In this document: in pieces, positions 31,420 to 42,305 of the stretch
Position numbering within the stretch: the first letter of the stretch is position 1
How the letters are laid out: every line of letters starts with the position of its first letter
DNA from: Ligilactobacillus hayakitensis DSM 18933 = JCM 14209
GTDB taxonomy: Bacteria > Bacillota > Bacilli > Lactobacillales > Lactobacillaceae
Direction of reading: 5' to 3'
Assembly: GCF_000615845.1 (NCBI RefSeq)
Contig: NZ_BAML01000004.1
Coordinates: 35,550 to 99,549, forward strand
DNA length: 64,000 nt
The notes under the pieces: generated by a model
What the model was told of the DNA's origin: nothing
The model's input: the letters and a program-made list of their open reading frames with translations, nothing else
The model's database searches: none
Translations under genes and position numbers: made by a program

Positions 31420-32841
31420 CTACTTACGCTTCTTTTTCTTCTTTTTAAGCTTCTTTTGCTTCTTCATGACGCGCTTCATCGACATTTTTGCAAGTTTTCC
31501 TTGAATTCCATTGCCAAACATATTTTCTAATCCACCAAGATTTCCGTTTGACATTTTTTTCATCATATCTTGCATTTGCTTGAATTGTTTAATCATACGA
31601 TTAACTTCTTGAATTGGACGACCTGATCCAGCAGCAATTCTTCGACGACGACTTGGATTCAATAGATTTGGATTTTCTCGTTCCTGCTTTGTCATTGAAT
31701 ATACAATTGCTTTAGTACGTTCTAAATCTTTTGGATCTACTTTAAGATTTTTGAGGGCAGGATTAGTTGCCATCCCTGGAATCATTTTAATAAGATCTTC
31801 AATCGGTCCCATATTTTGCACTTGTTCTAACTGATTCAAAAAGTCATTAAAATCAAATGAATTTTCTCGCATTTTAAGTGCTAATTTTTCGGCTTCTTTT
31901 TGGTCAAAATCTTGTTGCGCTTTTTCAATCAGCGTCAACATGTCTCCCATCCCTAAAATTCTTGATGCCATTCTGTCAGGATAAAAAACATCTAAATCTG
32001 ACATTTTTTCACCTTGACCAATAAATTTGATTGGTTTACCAGTTACTTCGCGAATTGATAATGCTGCACCACCACGTGTATCCCCATCTAACTTAGTAAG
32101 AATCACACCTGTAACATCTAGTTGGTCATTAAATCCTTGAGCAACTTCAACCGCATTTTGCCCTGTCATCGCATCAACCGTTAATAGAATTTCATTTGGG
32201 TTAGCTAATTCTTTTATTTCAGCTAATTCATTCATCAGCTTTTCATCAATTTGCAAACGACCAGCCGTATCAATAAATACATAGTCATTTTTATTTTCTT
32301 TTGCTACTTCCAAACCTTGACGCACAATCTCTACAGGATTAACATCTGTCCCCATTTCAAATACAGGAACATCAATTTCATTACCAAGGATTTTTAATTG
32401 ATCGATTGCGGCAGGACGATAAATATCCGCAGCAATCATGAATGGACGTGCATTTTGCTCTTTTTTTAATTTATTTGCTAATTTGGCTGCAGTGGTAGTT
32501 TTACCTGCCCCTTGTAGCCCGACCATCATAATAATGGTTGGAATTTTTGAAGATTTATTTAATGGGCTTGCTTCTTCTCCCATTACTTCAATCAATTCTT
32601 CATTAACAATTTTTACAATTTGTTGCGCGGGAGTTAAGCTTTCTAATACTTCAGCTCCAACAGCTCGATTTTTTACTTTCTTTACAAAATTTTTAACTAC
32701 AGTAAAGTTAACATCGGCTTCAAGTAAAGCAAGTCGGATTTCCCGCATAACTTCCTTTACATCAGCTTCACTAATTTTCCCTTTTCTACGAAGCTTACTA
32801 ATCGCATTTTGTAGTCTTTCAGTTAAACCTTCAAATGCCAT
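31420..32841 (-). CDS. ffh: Signal recognition particle protein Ffh
   Basis: The 473-residue product is the SRP54-type GTPase that targets membrane proteins. It has an N-terminal helical domain, G1 GLQGAGKTTTAAKLA (about 108-122), DTAGRLQ, TKLDGD, and a methionine-rich M domain (FKQMQDMMKKM) that binds signal sequences. The C-terminus ends in a poly-lysine stretch. It follows ylxM by 15 nt, as usual. Confidence 0.97.
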   Translation of the reverse strand: MAFEGLTERLQNAISKLRRKGKISEADVKEVMREIRLALLEADVNFTVVKNFVKKVKNRAVGAEVLESLTPAQQIVKIVNEELIEVMGEEASPLNKSSKIPTIIMMVGLQGAGKTTTAAKLANKLKKEQNARPFMIAADIYRPAAIDQLKILGNEIDVPVFEMGTDVNPVEIVRQGLEVAKENKNDYVFIDTAGRLQIDEKLMNELAEIKELANPNEILLTVDAMTGQNAVEVAQGFNDQLDVTGVILTKLDGDTRGGAALSIREVTGKPIKFIGQGEKMSDLDVFYPDRMASRILGMGDMLTLIEKAQQDFDQKEAEKLALKMRENSFDFNDFLNQLEQVQNMGPIEDLIKMIPGMATNPALKNLKVDPKDLERTKAIVYSMTKQERENPNLLNPSRRRRIAAGSGRPIQEVNRMIKQFKQMQDMMKKMSNGNLGGLENMFGNGIQGKLAKMSMKRVMKKQKKLKKKKKKRK

Positions 32842-32856
32842 TTAGGCCACCTACTT

Positions 32857-33195
32857 TCATTCTTCAATCATTTCTAATTTTTCAATTAAAGATACTAATT
32901 TTTCATCATCTTTATAATTTTTAGAAGCGTATTCTAATAATTCATCCGTTATCTCGCTAATTTTAGTAAATTGTTGATACAGATGCAATTTTTTTTCGTA
33001 TCCTTCAAGAATTTTTTCCGTTCTTTTTATATTATCATAAACCGCTTGGCGTGAAACTTCATAATTTTCTGCAATTTCACCTAAAGAATAATCATCACGA
33101 TAATATAATCCGATATATGTCATTTGTTTTTTAGTTAACAAAGGTTCATAAAAATCAAATAATGCATTAATTCTATTTGTTTTTTCAATCGCCAC
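32857..33195 (-). CDS. ylxM: YlxM-family SRP-associated DNA-binding protein
   Basis: The 112-residue product has the sigma70-region-4-like helix-turn-helix of YlxM ([20 protein letters not shown] analogue: [20 protein letters not shown] followed by [17 protein letters not shown]). YlxM stimulates SRP GTPase activity in streptococci and its gene always sits before ffh. It lies 8 nt after ftsY. Confidence 0.93.
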   Translation of the reverse strand: MAIEKTNRINALFDFYEPLLTKKQMTYIGLYYRDDYSLGEIAENYEVSRQAVYDNIKRTEKILEGYEKKLHLYQQFTKISEITDELLEYASKNYKDDEKLVSLIEKLEMIEE

Positions 33196-33203
33196 TTGAT
33201 CAC

Positions 33204-34535
33204 CTACTTATCTTGACTAATTAAATTTCCAAACAGACCTTCAATATATTCTTTTGCATTAAATATCCGTAAATCTTGCATTTGTTCACCTAAACCTACT
33301 AGTTTAACTGGAATATGAAGTTCACTTCGGATTCCTAACACAATACCACCTTTAGCAGTTCCATCAAGCTTTGTTAAAACAATTCCTGATACATTAGTTA
33401 CACTCTTGAATTCTTTAGCTTGAATTAATGCATTTTGACCAGTTGTAGCGTCAAGTGCTAATAAAACTTCGTGTGGCGCATCTGGAATTTCTCGTTTAAT
33501 AATTCTTGAAATCTTCTCTAATTCATTCATCAAGTTAACTTTATTTTGCAATCTACCAGCTGTATCTACTAAAAGGATGTCATAGTCGCCCTCTTTAACT
33601 TTAGCCACTGCATCAAAGACAACTGATGCAGGATCACTTTTTTCAGGTTTTTTAACAACATCGACCCCCACGCGGTTACCCCATTCAGCAAGTTGTTCGA
33701 TTGCTCCTGCTCTAAATGTATCTGCCGCACATAATAAGACGCGTTTACCTTCTTGTTTATAGCGATAAGCTAATTTTCCAATTGTTGTAGTTTTACCAAC
33801 ACCATTAACACCAACAAATAAAAATACCGTAGGCCCATTTGAAGCAAAATGTAAGTTTGAATCCTCTTTTTTTCCATCTTCTTCGTAAAGTTCAACCATT
33901 TTTCTTACAATCGCATCAGAAACTTCACTTTTTTTCTTAGCATTACGAAGCTTTACTTCCTGACGAAGTGCTTCACTGATACGCATTGCATTTTCAAATC
34001 CTACGTCAGCTTCAATCAATGTTTCTTCCAATTCTTCAAAAAAATCTTCATCAACTTTTCTAAAGTTTGCTAATAAAGAATTAATCATTGACCCCAAGCC
34101 AGAGCGAGATTTTTCTAATCCTTTATCATACGCCTGTGTTTCATCATTTTCTTGTTTGGTTTCTGAAGTGTTTTCAAAAAGTTCTTCTTGTGATTTATTT
34201 TCAATTATTTCTTCTTGTTTTGTTTCTTGAACTTGAGTTTGAGAATCTTCATTTACATCTAAATTCTCATTTTCTTCAATTACATCTTCTTGAGTTTCAA
34301 CTTCATTTACATTTTCCTCATATGTAAGTTCACTATCTTCTTTTTGATTATCTTCTTGAAAATCGTTAATTGATTCGGTTGCTTCAGACGATTTTAAATC
34401 TGTTTGCTCTGTTGAAGGTGCATCATCTACAGTTGCTTGAGCATCTTCAACATGACTGTCATTATTTTGTTTTTTATTCACTTCATCTTCATTTTCAACG
34501 CTAAATGCTTTTTTTAATTTATCAAAAAAACCCAT
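33204..34535 (-). CDS. ftsY: SRP receptor FtsY
   Basis: The 443-residue product has a long acidic N-terminal region (glutamate/aspartate/asparagine-rich, about 1-135) and the NG domain: [16 protein letters not shown] as G1, [12 protein letters not shown] and [12 protein letters not shown]. It docks SRP-ribosome complexes at the membrane. ATG 34535 is preferred because GAGGAG lies about 8 nt before it; upstream extensions overlap the smc stop. The acidic domain is longer than in many relatives. Confidence 0.96.
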   Translation of the reverse strand: MGFFDKLKKAFSVENEDEVNKKQNNDSHVEDAQATVDDAPSTEQTDLKSSEATESINDFQEDNQKEDSELTYEENVNEVETQEDVIEENENLDVNEDSQTQVQETKQEEIIENKSQEELFENTSETKQENDETQAYDKGLEKSRSGLGSMINSLLANFRKVDEDFFEELEETLIEADVGFENAMRISEALRQEVKLRNAKKKSEVSDAIVRKMVELYEEDGKKEDSNLHFASNGPTVFLFVGVNGVGKTTTIGKLAYRYKQEGKRVLLCAADTFRAGAIEQLAEWGNRVGVDVVKKPEKSDPASVVFDAVAKVKEGDYDILLVDTAGRLQNKVNLMNELEKISRIIKREIPDAPHEVLLALDATTGQNALIQAKEFKSVTNVSGIVLTKLDGTAKGGIVLGIRSELHIPVKLVGLGEQMQDLRIFNAKEYIEGLFGNLISQDK

Positions 34536-34550
34536 ATATCTTCTCCTCAC

Positions 34551-37500
34551 CTAAATATCATCTAATGTAACTGAGACAACTTGAGAAATGCCCGATTCTT
34601 GCATTGTTACGCCATAAAGTACGTCTACATACCCCATTGTCCCTTTGCGATGGGTAATCACAATAAACTGTGTTTTTTCATCGAATTTTTTCAAATATTG
34701 AGCGTATCGTGTGACATTAGCTTCGTCAAGTGCCGCTTCTGCTTCATCTAATACAACAAAAGGAACTGGTTTAACTTTTAAAATTGCAAATAATAAAGTT
34801 ATCGCTGTTAAAGCTCGTTCCCCACCCGATAACAAACTAAGTCTTTGAAATTTCTTTCCAGGTGGCTGTGCCATAATTTCAATTCCCGATTCAAGTAGAT
34901 TATTGGGATCGGTTAGTGTCAATTCCGCTTTTCCTCCTGAGAACATAACTGGGAATGTTTGCTTGAAAGCTTCTGCAACTTTCTTAAAAGTAGTTTCAAA
35001 ACGTTTTTTTACTTCAGTATCCATTTCAACCATGCTATCTTCCAATTGTTTTTTTGCATCAATCAAATCGGATTGTTGCTTAGCTAAAAATTCATAACGT
35101 TCGTTAACTCTTTGAAATTCATCTATTGCCCCTATATTAACATTTCCTAATTCATCAATTCCCAATTTTAGAAGATGTAATTTGCGATTAATCTCGTTTA
35201 ATTTCGATGTATCCAAATTATCTTTAATCTCATCAAATGATTTGTGGTATAAATCTGACAAATCTTTTAAAGATCTCTTTAACATCGTCTCCAATTGACT
35301 AATTTTTACGCTAATTTTTCTTTGTTCATCTAGCGCATTCATGTTTAATGCTTCATCGACTTTATTTTTAGACTCAATTTTATTAATTTCTGCGTGAATG
35401 TTATTTCTCTTATTTTGTAACTCAGCGATTGTCTTTTTTAAACTTGCAATTTTTTCTACAAGATTTGCTTGTTTCAATTCAAAATCCGAGCTTTCTTCAC
35501 TACTTTGCTTAATTTCTACTTGGATGTCGCTAATTTTTTGCTTTTGTTTTGCAATTAAATCCTTCAAATTATCAATTTGATATTTGTAATCAGCTACTTG
35601 TAAAATATTTACTCGCAGTTTTTCGTCAAGAACTGCAAGTTTTTGTTTTTGCTCTGATAATTTCAACTGATTTTGTTGTAAATTATTTTTTTCAGAGTCT
35701 ATACTTTGTTTATGTTGATTAAATATTTTGTATGATAATTCATATTCTTGCTGTAACTCACGATGTTTATTTTGACCAACATCTAATTTACGTCGCAATT
35801 CCTCTAACTCAGCATTTGCTTTTGAATCCATATTATTTTTTACATTCTCATTTAAATGTTCCAATGTTAGTTCAATAATATTTCTTTTGGCTTCAAGCTC
35901 ATTTTTTTCTTTAGCAAATTCTGTAATTTCGCTATTTAAGCGCTGATATTCTTCTTCTAGTTCGTTTATCTTTATTTTTAACTGCTGATTATTGTTTTGA
36001 AAAATTACTAGTTTTTCATTCATAACTTCAATGTTTTGGCTCAATTCAGCTATTTGTTGTTTTTGTTCAAAAACACCTTCTCGTTTCCCTTTGGTTTTTC
36101 CACCAGTCAACGAACCACCAGAATTAACGACATCTCCATCAATTGTTACCACTCGATTTTTAAATTTAGTAATTTTCGCAATACGCGTTGCATCTTCAAG
36201 ATTTTTTGCCACGATTGTTGATCCTAATAAATATTTCACAATAACTTGGTCAGCACTATCGAAATTTATCAACTCACTTGCAATCCCAACAAATCCAGAA
36301 TCTTTTGAAATTAATGTTTTTATTTTTTCATCAATATAGCGAGGAGTTACCGTATTTCTTGGTAAAAATGTTACCCGCCCTAATCTGTTATTCGAAAGAT
36401 ATTTAATTGCTATTTGCGCTGCTTTATCATTGATTGTAATTACATTTTGAATTTGTGAACCTAATGCAGTTTCAATCGCTTTATTAAATTCTTTTGGAAC
36501 ATCAATTTTTTCTGCTACAGGGCCTACAACCCCTTCAAGATTAGCCTTTAAAATTTCTCTTGTCCCTTGGTAATAATTTGAATATGACTGCGCAATATTC
36601 TTTAAAGTCTCTAAACGTGTGTTTGCTTTTTGATAAATTTCTTTTGCTTGCGCTTCTTTAATTTCATTATTCTGCAATTTTAAAGTTTTTTTATTTAATA
36701 GATTTTGGATACTATTCAATTTTGTTTTTAAATTTACTGCAGAATCATTAATGTTTGCAATCTTTTTATCAATTTTTTTAATCTTGTCTTGATTTTCTTT
36801 GATTTGATTATTGTATTGTGACAATTCATTATTCTTATCATCTAGTTCATTAACTTTTGTAGCAATATTAGTAGATAAAAATTCATTTTCTCTTTCGAGT
36901 AATTCTAATTGTTGCGCTAAGTTCTTTAATTTAAATTCTAAATCAGCAACCGTATCTTCGCTTGAATTGCTAACTAAAATCTCTAGTTCATGAATATTAA
37001 CACTTAACTCTGCTTTTTTCTTATTCAATTCTTGCTTTTGTTTTTCAAGTAATTTTACATTTTCTTGCGTGCGCTTTAAATTTTCCGTGTTTTGTTTTAC
37101 TTGATTTTCTAATTCATCAATTCTTTGATTTTGGAAATTTTCTACCTTTGCAGATACGTCTTGTTTTCCCTTGATTTTTTCTTCTTGCCGACTCAAAAAT
37201 GTTAGTTCTTTTTGGCTATCATCAAGTTGAACTTCAATTTCTTTTTGTTGTGTTCGTAAAGACTTAATCTCTTTATCTTGCTTGGCGAGTAAAGAAGCTT
37301 TTTCAGTAATTACTTTGTTTACTTGACGTAACTTTTCTTCTAATTCAACTTTTTCTTGATTATTAGCTAAAATTTCTATTCCTAGACGCGTTTGATTTAG
37401 TTCATCATATTGTGCTTTTTGATCTACGTAATCCTTAGCCTTACTTGCTTGTTCCCTTAGCGGTTCAATTTGCTTTTCAAGTTCAAACACAATATCTGCT

Positions 37501-38072
37501 ACACGATTCAAGTGATCAGTTGTAGAGTCTAATTCAGACTGAGCTTTTTTCTTTTCTTTTTTATACTTAAGTACCCCTGCAACTTCTTCAATTAACTTGC
37601 GCCGTTCTTCAGGTTTACTATTAAAAATTGCTTCAACTCTACCTTGAGAAATTATTGAAAAAGATTCTCTCCCTAATCCAGTATCCATGAACAATTCAAC
37701 AATATCTTTAAGACGAATTTTTTTATTATTCAAGTAAAACTCACTTTCACCATCTTTAAAAATTCGACGTTTAATATTAATTTGTTCATGAGGATAATCT
37801 AAGTATTTGTCAGAATTATCTAATACTAATTCAACTTCGGCTCGATTTAAGCCAGCTCGAATTTCAGATCCTGCAAAAATAACATCTGGCATCTTATCTC
37901 CACGCAAATTTTTAGCTGACTGTTCTCCAATAACCCAACGAATTGCTTCCGTAATATTACTTTTACCACTACCATTCGGACCAACGATTCCCGTTAGACC
38001 TGGCTGAAATTCGATAACTGTTTTATCTGCAAAAGACTTAAACCCATCCAAAGTAAGTGTTTTTATTTTCAT
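34551..38072 (-). CDS. smc: Chromosome condensation ATPase SMC
   Basis: The 1173-residue product has an ABC-type ATPase head split between the termini (Walker A GPNGSGKSNI at 32-41; C-terminal LSGGERALTA and VPFVVLDEAEAALDEANV), two long coiled coils and a hinge around 510-650 with GSLTGG. It loads onto DNA with ScpAB to organise the chromosome. It is between rnc and ftsY, the conserved order. Confidence 0.97.
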   Translation of the reverse strand: MKIKTLTLDGFKSFADKTVIEFQPGLTGIVGPNGSGKSNITEAIRWVIGEQSAKNLRGDKMPDVIFAGSEIRAGLNRAEVELVLDNSDKYLDYPHEQINIKRRIFKDGESEFYLNNKKIRLKDIVELFMDTGLGRESFSIISQGRVEAIFNSKPEERRKLIEEVAGVLKYKKEKKKAQSELDSTTDHLNRVADIVFELEKQIEPLREQASKAKDYVDQKAQYDELNQTRLGIEILANNQEKVELEEKLRQVNKVITEKASLLAKQDKEIKSLRTQQKEIEVQLDDSQKELTFLSRQEEKIKGKQDVSAKVENFQNQRIDELENQVKQNTENLKRTQENVKLLEKQKQELNKKKAELSVNIHELEILVSNSSEDTVADLEFKLKNLAQQLELLERENEFLSTNIATKVNELDDKNNELSQYNNQIKENQDKIKKIDKKIANINDSAVNLKTKLNSIQNLLNKKTLKLQNNEIKEAQAKEIYQKANTRLETLKNIAQSYSNYYQGTREILKANLEGVVGPVAEKIDVPKEFNKAIETALGSQIQNVITINDKAAQIAIKYLSNNRLGRVTFLPRNTVTPRYIDEKIKTLISKDSGFVGIASELINFDSADQVIVKYLLGSTIVAKNLEDATRIAKITKFKNRVVTIDGDVVNSGGSLTGGKTKGKREGVFEQKQQIAELSQNIEVMNEKLVIFQNNNQQLKIKINELEEEYQRLNSEITEFAKEKNELEAKRNIIELTLEHLNENVKNNMDSKANAELEELRRKLDVGQNKHRELQQEYELSYKIFNQHKQSIDSEKNNLQQNQLKLSEQKQKLAVLDEKLRVNILQVADYKYQIDNLKDLIAKQKQKISDIQVEIKQSSEESSDFELKQANLVEKIASLKKTIAELQNKRNNIHAEINKIESKNKVDEALNMNALDEQRKISVKISQLETMLKRSLKDLSDLYHKSFDEIKDNLDTSKLNEINRKLHLLKLGIDELGNVNIGAIDEFQRVNERYEFLAKQQSDLIDAKKQLEDSMVEMDTEVKKRFETTFKKVAEAFKQTFPVMFSGGKAELTLTDPNNLLESGIEIMAQPPGKKFQRLSLLSGGERALTAITLLFAILKVKPVPFVVLDEAEAALDEANVTRYAQYLKKFDEKTQFIVITHRKGTMGYVDVLYGVTMQESGISQVVSVTLDDI

Positions 38073-38088
38073 ACACTAAGGCACTCCT

Positions 38089-38784
38089 TTATTTGTTGAG
38101 TTTTTTTAGAGCTTTATATGCAGCCATTTGTTCAGCTAATTTTTTTGTTCTACCAGTTCCTTCACCCATTACTTTTCCGTTAATTGAGACATTCATTGTA
38201 TACGTACGTTGATTATCTGGTCCTGTTACTGAAACTTCTCCATAAACAATTTTACATTCACCATTTTGTTGAAGAAATTCTTGTAATTCAGTTTTGTTAT
38301 CCATTAAATGATCAAACCAACCTTCATCTAATTTAGGAAAAATAACCTTAGATATAAATTTAACAACCGCATCTTTACCTTGATCGTAATATAGTGCACC
38401 TATAAAAGCTTCAAAGATATCACATAAAAGGCTCGTACGTTGACGCGCATTTCCCTTTTCTTCACCTTTTCCTAAACGAATATATTCGTTAAAATGGCAT
38501 TCAGTTGCAAATTTACTAAAACTATCTTCACAAACCATTGCCGCACGTAATCGAGTTAATTTTCCTTCTGGCATTTTTGGGAATTTCTTAAAGATATATT
38601 CAGATACACATAATTGCATAACTGCATCTCCTAAAAATTCAATTCTTTCATAGTATCCTCTATTTTTTAAATTTGGTTTTTCATTTAGATATGAAACATG
38701 AGTAAAAGCTGCCTCTAATATTTCATGATTTTTAAATTCAATATCAAAATCTTTTTTGAGCATTTGTTCTAATCCTTTTAACAC
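38089..38784 (-). CDS. rnc: Ribonuclease III
   Basis: The 231-residue product has the RNase III signature ERIEFLGDAVMQL with catalytic acidic residues, a second DIFEAFIGALYYDQG motif and a C-terminal double-stranded RNA-binding domain (NKTELQEFLQQNGECKIVYG to GRTKKLAEQMAAYKAL). It processes rRNA precursors and other duplex RNAs. It starts the rnc-smc-ftsY-ylxM-ffh run. Confidence 0.97.
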   Translation of the reverse strand: MLKGLEQMLKKDFDIEFKNHEILEAAFTHVSYLNEKPNLKNRGYYERIEFLGDAVMQLCVSEYIFKKFPKMPEGKLTRLRAAMVCEDSFSKFATECHFNEYIRLGKGEEKGNARQRTSLLCDIFEAFIGALYYDQGKDAVVKFISKVIFPKLDEGWFDHLMDNKTELQEFLQQNGECKIVYGEVSVTGPDNQRTYTMNVSINGKVMGEGTGRTKKLAEQMAAYKALKKLNK

Positions 38785-38822
38785 GACACTACTCTCCCAT
38801 CATAAATACTGTATTCTTTACT

Positions 38823-38831
38823 ATTATAACA
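38823..38831 (-). promoter_or_regulatory. Extended -10 promoter of rnc-smc
   Basis: TGTTATAAT (TG, one base, perfect TATAAT) lies about 40 nt before rnc, directly after the acpP terminator T-run. It would start the rnc to ffh transcript. Confidence 0.6.
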
Positions 38832-38872
38832 AAAAAGGAGCTAAGAAAAAATAATAGTTTTTTCTTAGCTCC
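38831..38872 (-). terminator. Terminator of acpP
   Basis: GGAGCTAAGAAAAAA and TTTTTTCTTAGCTCC form a 15-bp perfect stem followed by TTTTTT on the minus strand, 10 nt after the acpP stop. Confidence 0.85.
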
Positions 38873-38882
38873 TAAAATAAAA

Positions 38883-39125
38883 TTAATTTTGATGTGCACT
38901 AATATAACTTACAGCATCACCAACAGTTTTAAGATTTTCAGCATCTTCATCTGGAATTTCTTGTCCGAAAACATCTTCTAATTCTAAGACAAATTCCACA
39001 ATATCAATTGAATCTGCATCTAAATCATTTTGAAAGTTTAAATCATTAGTAACTTTATCAGCACTAACTTCGAAACGATCTTGAATAATTTCTGACATTT
39101 TATTAAAGATTTCTTGTTCTGTCAT
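38883..39125 (-). CDS. acpP: Acyl carrier protein
   Basis: The 80-residue acidic product has the phosphopantetheine site in [11 protein letters not shown] (Ser39). It carries acyl chains for fatty acid and phospholipid synthesis. ATG 39125 is used because AAGAAGGGTG lies upstream; the frame from 39158 is longer than any ACP. It follows plsX, as in many Firmicutes. Confidence 0.93.
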   Translation of the reverse strand: MTEQEIFNKMSEIIQDRFEVSADKVTNDLNFQNDLDADSIDIVEFVLELEDVFGQEIPDEDAENLKTVGDAVSYISAHQN

Positions 39126-39191
39126 AATTAAAACACCCTTCTTTTTCTTAATAGCCAATATATTTTAACATTACTCTATATTAATTTCTAG

Positions 39192-40205
39192 CTATTCTTT
39201 ATTAGATTTTGACTCACTTTGAATTGATTTAGTAAATTTTCCAATCATATCAGTTTCTAACATTTCATGGATTTGCTTAATTGTGTAGTAAATTGTTTCT
39301 GAATCAGAAGCACCATGGGCTTTGACAACAGGGGATTTTGTTCCTAATAAAACAGCTCCACCATATTGGGCAGCACTCATTTTTGAGGCCATTTTCTTTA
39401 AACTAGGTTTCAAAAGTAAACCGCCTAAAATTCCACGAATACCTGAATTTTTTACAGTGGACTTTAATAATCCCATTGCTGTTTTAGCTGTTCCTTCGAT
39501 TGCTTTTAAAACTGCATTTCCAGTAAAACCATCAGCTACTACAACATCACACACACCATTTAAGAGATCTTTTGACTCAACATTGCCTACGAAATTAATT
39601 GATTCATCAGCAGCAATTAATTGATGAGCTTCTAAAGTTAACTTGCTTCCTTTGTGTGGTTCTGTTCCATTATTTAACAACCCAATTCTTGGGTTTTCAA
39701 TTCCTCGAACACTTTGAGCATAGTATTTACCTAAAAGCGCGTATTGATAAAGTTGATCAGCTTTATTATCAGCATTAGCCCCGCTATCTAATAAGTTAAA
39801 AGCGCCACCATTATCAGATAAAACTGGTAAAGTAGATAATAATCCTGGTCTTGCAACCCCTTTAATACGACCTACAATCAATAGGCCACTTGCCAAAAGT
39901 GCACCCGTATTACCGCATGAAAATAGCGCATCTGCTTCACCATCTTTAACTGCTTGAGCTGCTCTTACCAAAGAAGAATCCTTTTTTCTCCGAATCGCCT
40001 TGACTGGTTCATCGTTCATATCAATTAATTCTGTTGTATGAAAAATTTTCACATTGTTAGATTCGCTTATTAGCTCTTCAATTTGATTTTTGTCCCCATA
40101 TAATTGGAACTCAATATCTTTAAATTCTTTACTAGCTCTTTTTACACCTTCAACTACGCTTTTAGGTGCAAAATCTCCGCCCATTGCATCTACCGCAATT
40201 CTCAT
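39192..40205 (-). CDS. plsX: Phosphate acyltransferase PlsX
   Basis: The 337-residue product ([20 protein letters not shown]...) makes acyl-phosphate from acyl-ACP for phospholipid synthesis. PlsX features are [26 protein letters not shown] and [15 protein letters not shown] 40205 has TAGGAGG 7 nt upstream. It ends 66 nt before acpP, its functional partner, and follows the disrupted recG. Confidence 0.96.
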   Translation of the reverse strand: MRIAVDAMGGDFAPKSVVEGVKRASKEFKDIEFQLYGDKNQIEELISESNNVKIFHTTELIDMNDEPVKAIRRKKDSSLVRAAQAVKDGEADALFSCGNTGALLASGLLIVGRIKGVARPGLLSTLPVLSDNGGAFNLLDSGANADNKADQLYQYALLGKYYAQSVRGIENPRIGLLNNGTEPHKGSKLTLEAHQLIAADESINFVGNVESKDLLNGVCDVVVADGFTGNAVLKAIEGTAKTAMGLLKSTVKNSGIRGILGGLLLKPSLKKMASKMSAAQYGGAVLLGTKSPVVKAHGASDSETIYYTIKQIHEMLETDMIGKFTKSIQSESKSNKE

Positions 40206-40215
40206 AATTATCCTC

Positions 40216-42250
40216 CTAGTCGAATTTATTTTCTTCAACCATTTTTTGATTTAAAAATTTTATTAATTCAAAATTTTCTTGCTTTTTTTCGAACTCTTCA
40301 TCATTTATTATATCATACGCTTCTTGTTGTGCAATTTGTAAAATATTCAAGTTTGAAATTGGATTACCAACTCTGAAATCCGGAAGTCCTGATTGCTTAT
40401 ATCCTAAAACATCACCTGGGCCTCGTAATTCTAAATCTTTTTGAGATATTACAAATCCATCATTCGTATCAACCATGGTTTGCATTCTTTTTTTACCATA
40501 ATCACTTTTAGGATCAGAAACTAATATGCAAGTCGATGCTTTAGATCCACGACCAACACGTCCTCTTAATTGATGTAACTGAGCTAACCCAAATCGATCA
40601 GCATCAAGGATCATCATTACTGTCGCATTTGGGACATCAACTCCAACTTCAACAACAGTCGTCGAAACTAAAATATCAAATTTTCCATTTTTGAAATCTT
40701 GCATCACATTATCTTTTTCTTCAGCCGTCAATTTTCCATGAAGCAACCCTACTTTAAACTCATTTCCAAAATATGCTTTAGTTTTTTCATAAACTTCAGT
40801 CGCATTTTGTAAATCCAACATTTCTGATTCTTCGATTAAAGCTGAAATAATATATGCTTGTGAACCTTTTTTTAACTCATTTTTGATAAATTCCATTCCT
40901 TTACCTGTATCTTTTTTGGGAATCCAATGAGTTTGAATTGGCTGCCTGCCTTTAGGAAGTTCATTAATAATTGAAACATCCATTTCGCCATAAGTAGTTA
41001 TTGCTAAAGTTCGAGGAATTGGAGTGGCTGTCATCGCAAGTACGTCGGGATTATTTCCTTTTTCACGTAAGATTTTACGCTGATTAACACCAAATCTATG
41101 TTGTTCATCCGTAACTACTAATCCTAAATTATGAAACTCAACTTTATCTTGTATTAAAGCTTGAGTTCCTATCACGATATCAATATCCCCATTTACAAGG
41201 TGCTCCATTAACTCTTTCCGTTGCTTTACTTTACTAACTGAAGAACTAGTTAACAATGCAACATTTACGTCAAAACTTTCAAAAAGATGAGCTAATTTTT
41301 CAGCATGTTGTTGTGCCAAAATTTCAGTAGGCGCCATCAAAGCTGTCTGCATCCCTGCAGTTACGGCTGCGTACATTGCAATTGCTGCAATAACTGTTTT
41401 CCCAGATCCTACATCTCCTTGTAGTAGGCGATTCATATGATTGCTACTATGCATATCATGACAAATTTCATTTACTACACGTTTTTGAGCATTCGTCAAT
41501 TCAAATGGTAACTTGGCAATGAACTTCTTCAATTTTTCATTGTCATAATCAATAATAATACCTTGATTTACTTTATTTTCCTTTTTTAAAAATGTTATCC
41601 CTGCCTCAAATTTAAAAAATTCATCAAATATTGCAGTTCTTCTAGCTAAATCAGCTTCTTTTTTTGAAGTCGGAAAATGCATTCCTGCAATCATTTTCTT
41701 AGCGTTTTCCAACCGATATTTATTCCTTAATGACACCGGCAATACATCCACAATTTCATATTGATATGATGCAAAAGCAATTTTAACAATATCTTTGATT
41801 GTATTTGCTTTAATATCTTTTGAAGAGCGATAAACGCCCACAAAGTCATTTTGATTTTGTGCTAAGATTTTTATTCCCGCTAAACTTTGTCTGATTGGAT
41901 CATATGTACCATATACAGCGATTTCTTTTCCTGTTTCTAATTGTTTTTTTAACCAAGGTTGATTAAAAAAAAGAAACGCTGACAACATCATGTTCGATTA
42001 ATAGTTTAAAATTTATTCGACTTTTCTTTCTTCCAAAATGTGTTAATGTAGGCTCTGAAGCAATTGTTCCTTTAAGTGTTATTTTTTCTTGATCTGAAAT
42101 CTCATTTAGCTTTTTTTGTGCCAAATCATCATATCTAAAGGGATAAAAATTAAATAAATCTTCAATTGTATTGATCCCTAACTTATTTAATGCAACTTGC
42201 TTTTTAGGGCCTACCCCTTTTAAAACAGCTACCGAATCACTTAATGGCAT
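40216..42250 (-). pseudogene. recG: ATP-dependent DNA helicase RecG, frameshifted
   Basis: RecG remodels stalled forks and branched DNA. The N-terminal piece (42250-41963, 95 residues, starting MPLSDSVAVLKGVGPKKQVA) stops after VSVSFF, while the rest of RecG continues in the next frame (41990-40216) with NQPWLKKQLETGKEIAVYG, Walker A GDVGSGKT, DEQH and RGRVGRGSKAST. Removing one T from the T8 run (coding strand of 41965-41972) restores a normal 677-residue RecG. All helicase motifs are intact downstream, so this is a single lesion: sequencing error, phase-variable run or recent loss. Confidence 0.85.
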
Positions 42251-42278
42251 CTTTTCACCATCCTCTCATATATAAAAT

Positions 42279-42304
42279 AAAAAAGGTTCTCTCGAACCTT
42301 TTTT
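42279..42304. terminator. Bidirectional terminator between fakA and recG
   Basis: AAAAAAGGTTC-TCTC-GAACCTTTTTT is a symmetrical hairpin with A and T runs on both sides. On the minus strand it ends the asp23-fakA transcript before recG. Confidence 0.8.
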
Positions 42305-42305
42305 A

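Noticed and set aside
41963..42250. Separate small gene upstream of recG
   Set aside because: Its sequence is the RecG N-terminal wedge region and it joins the helicase part after a one-base correction.
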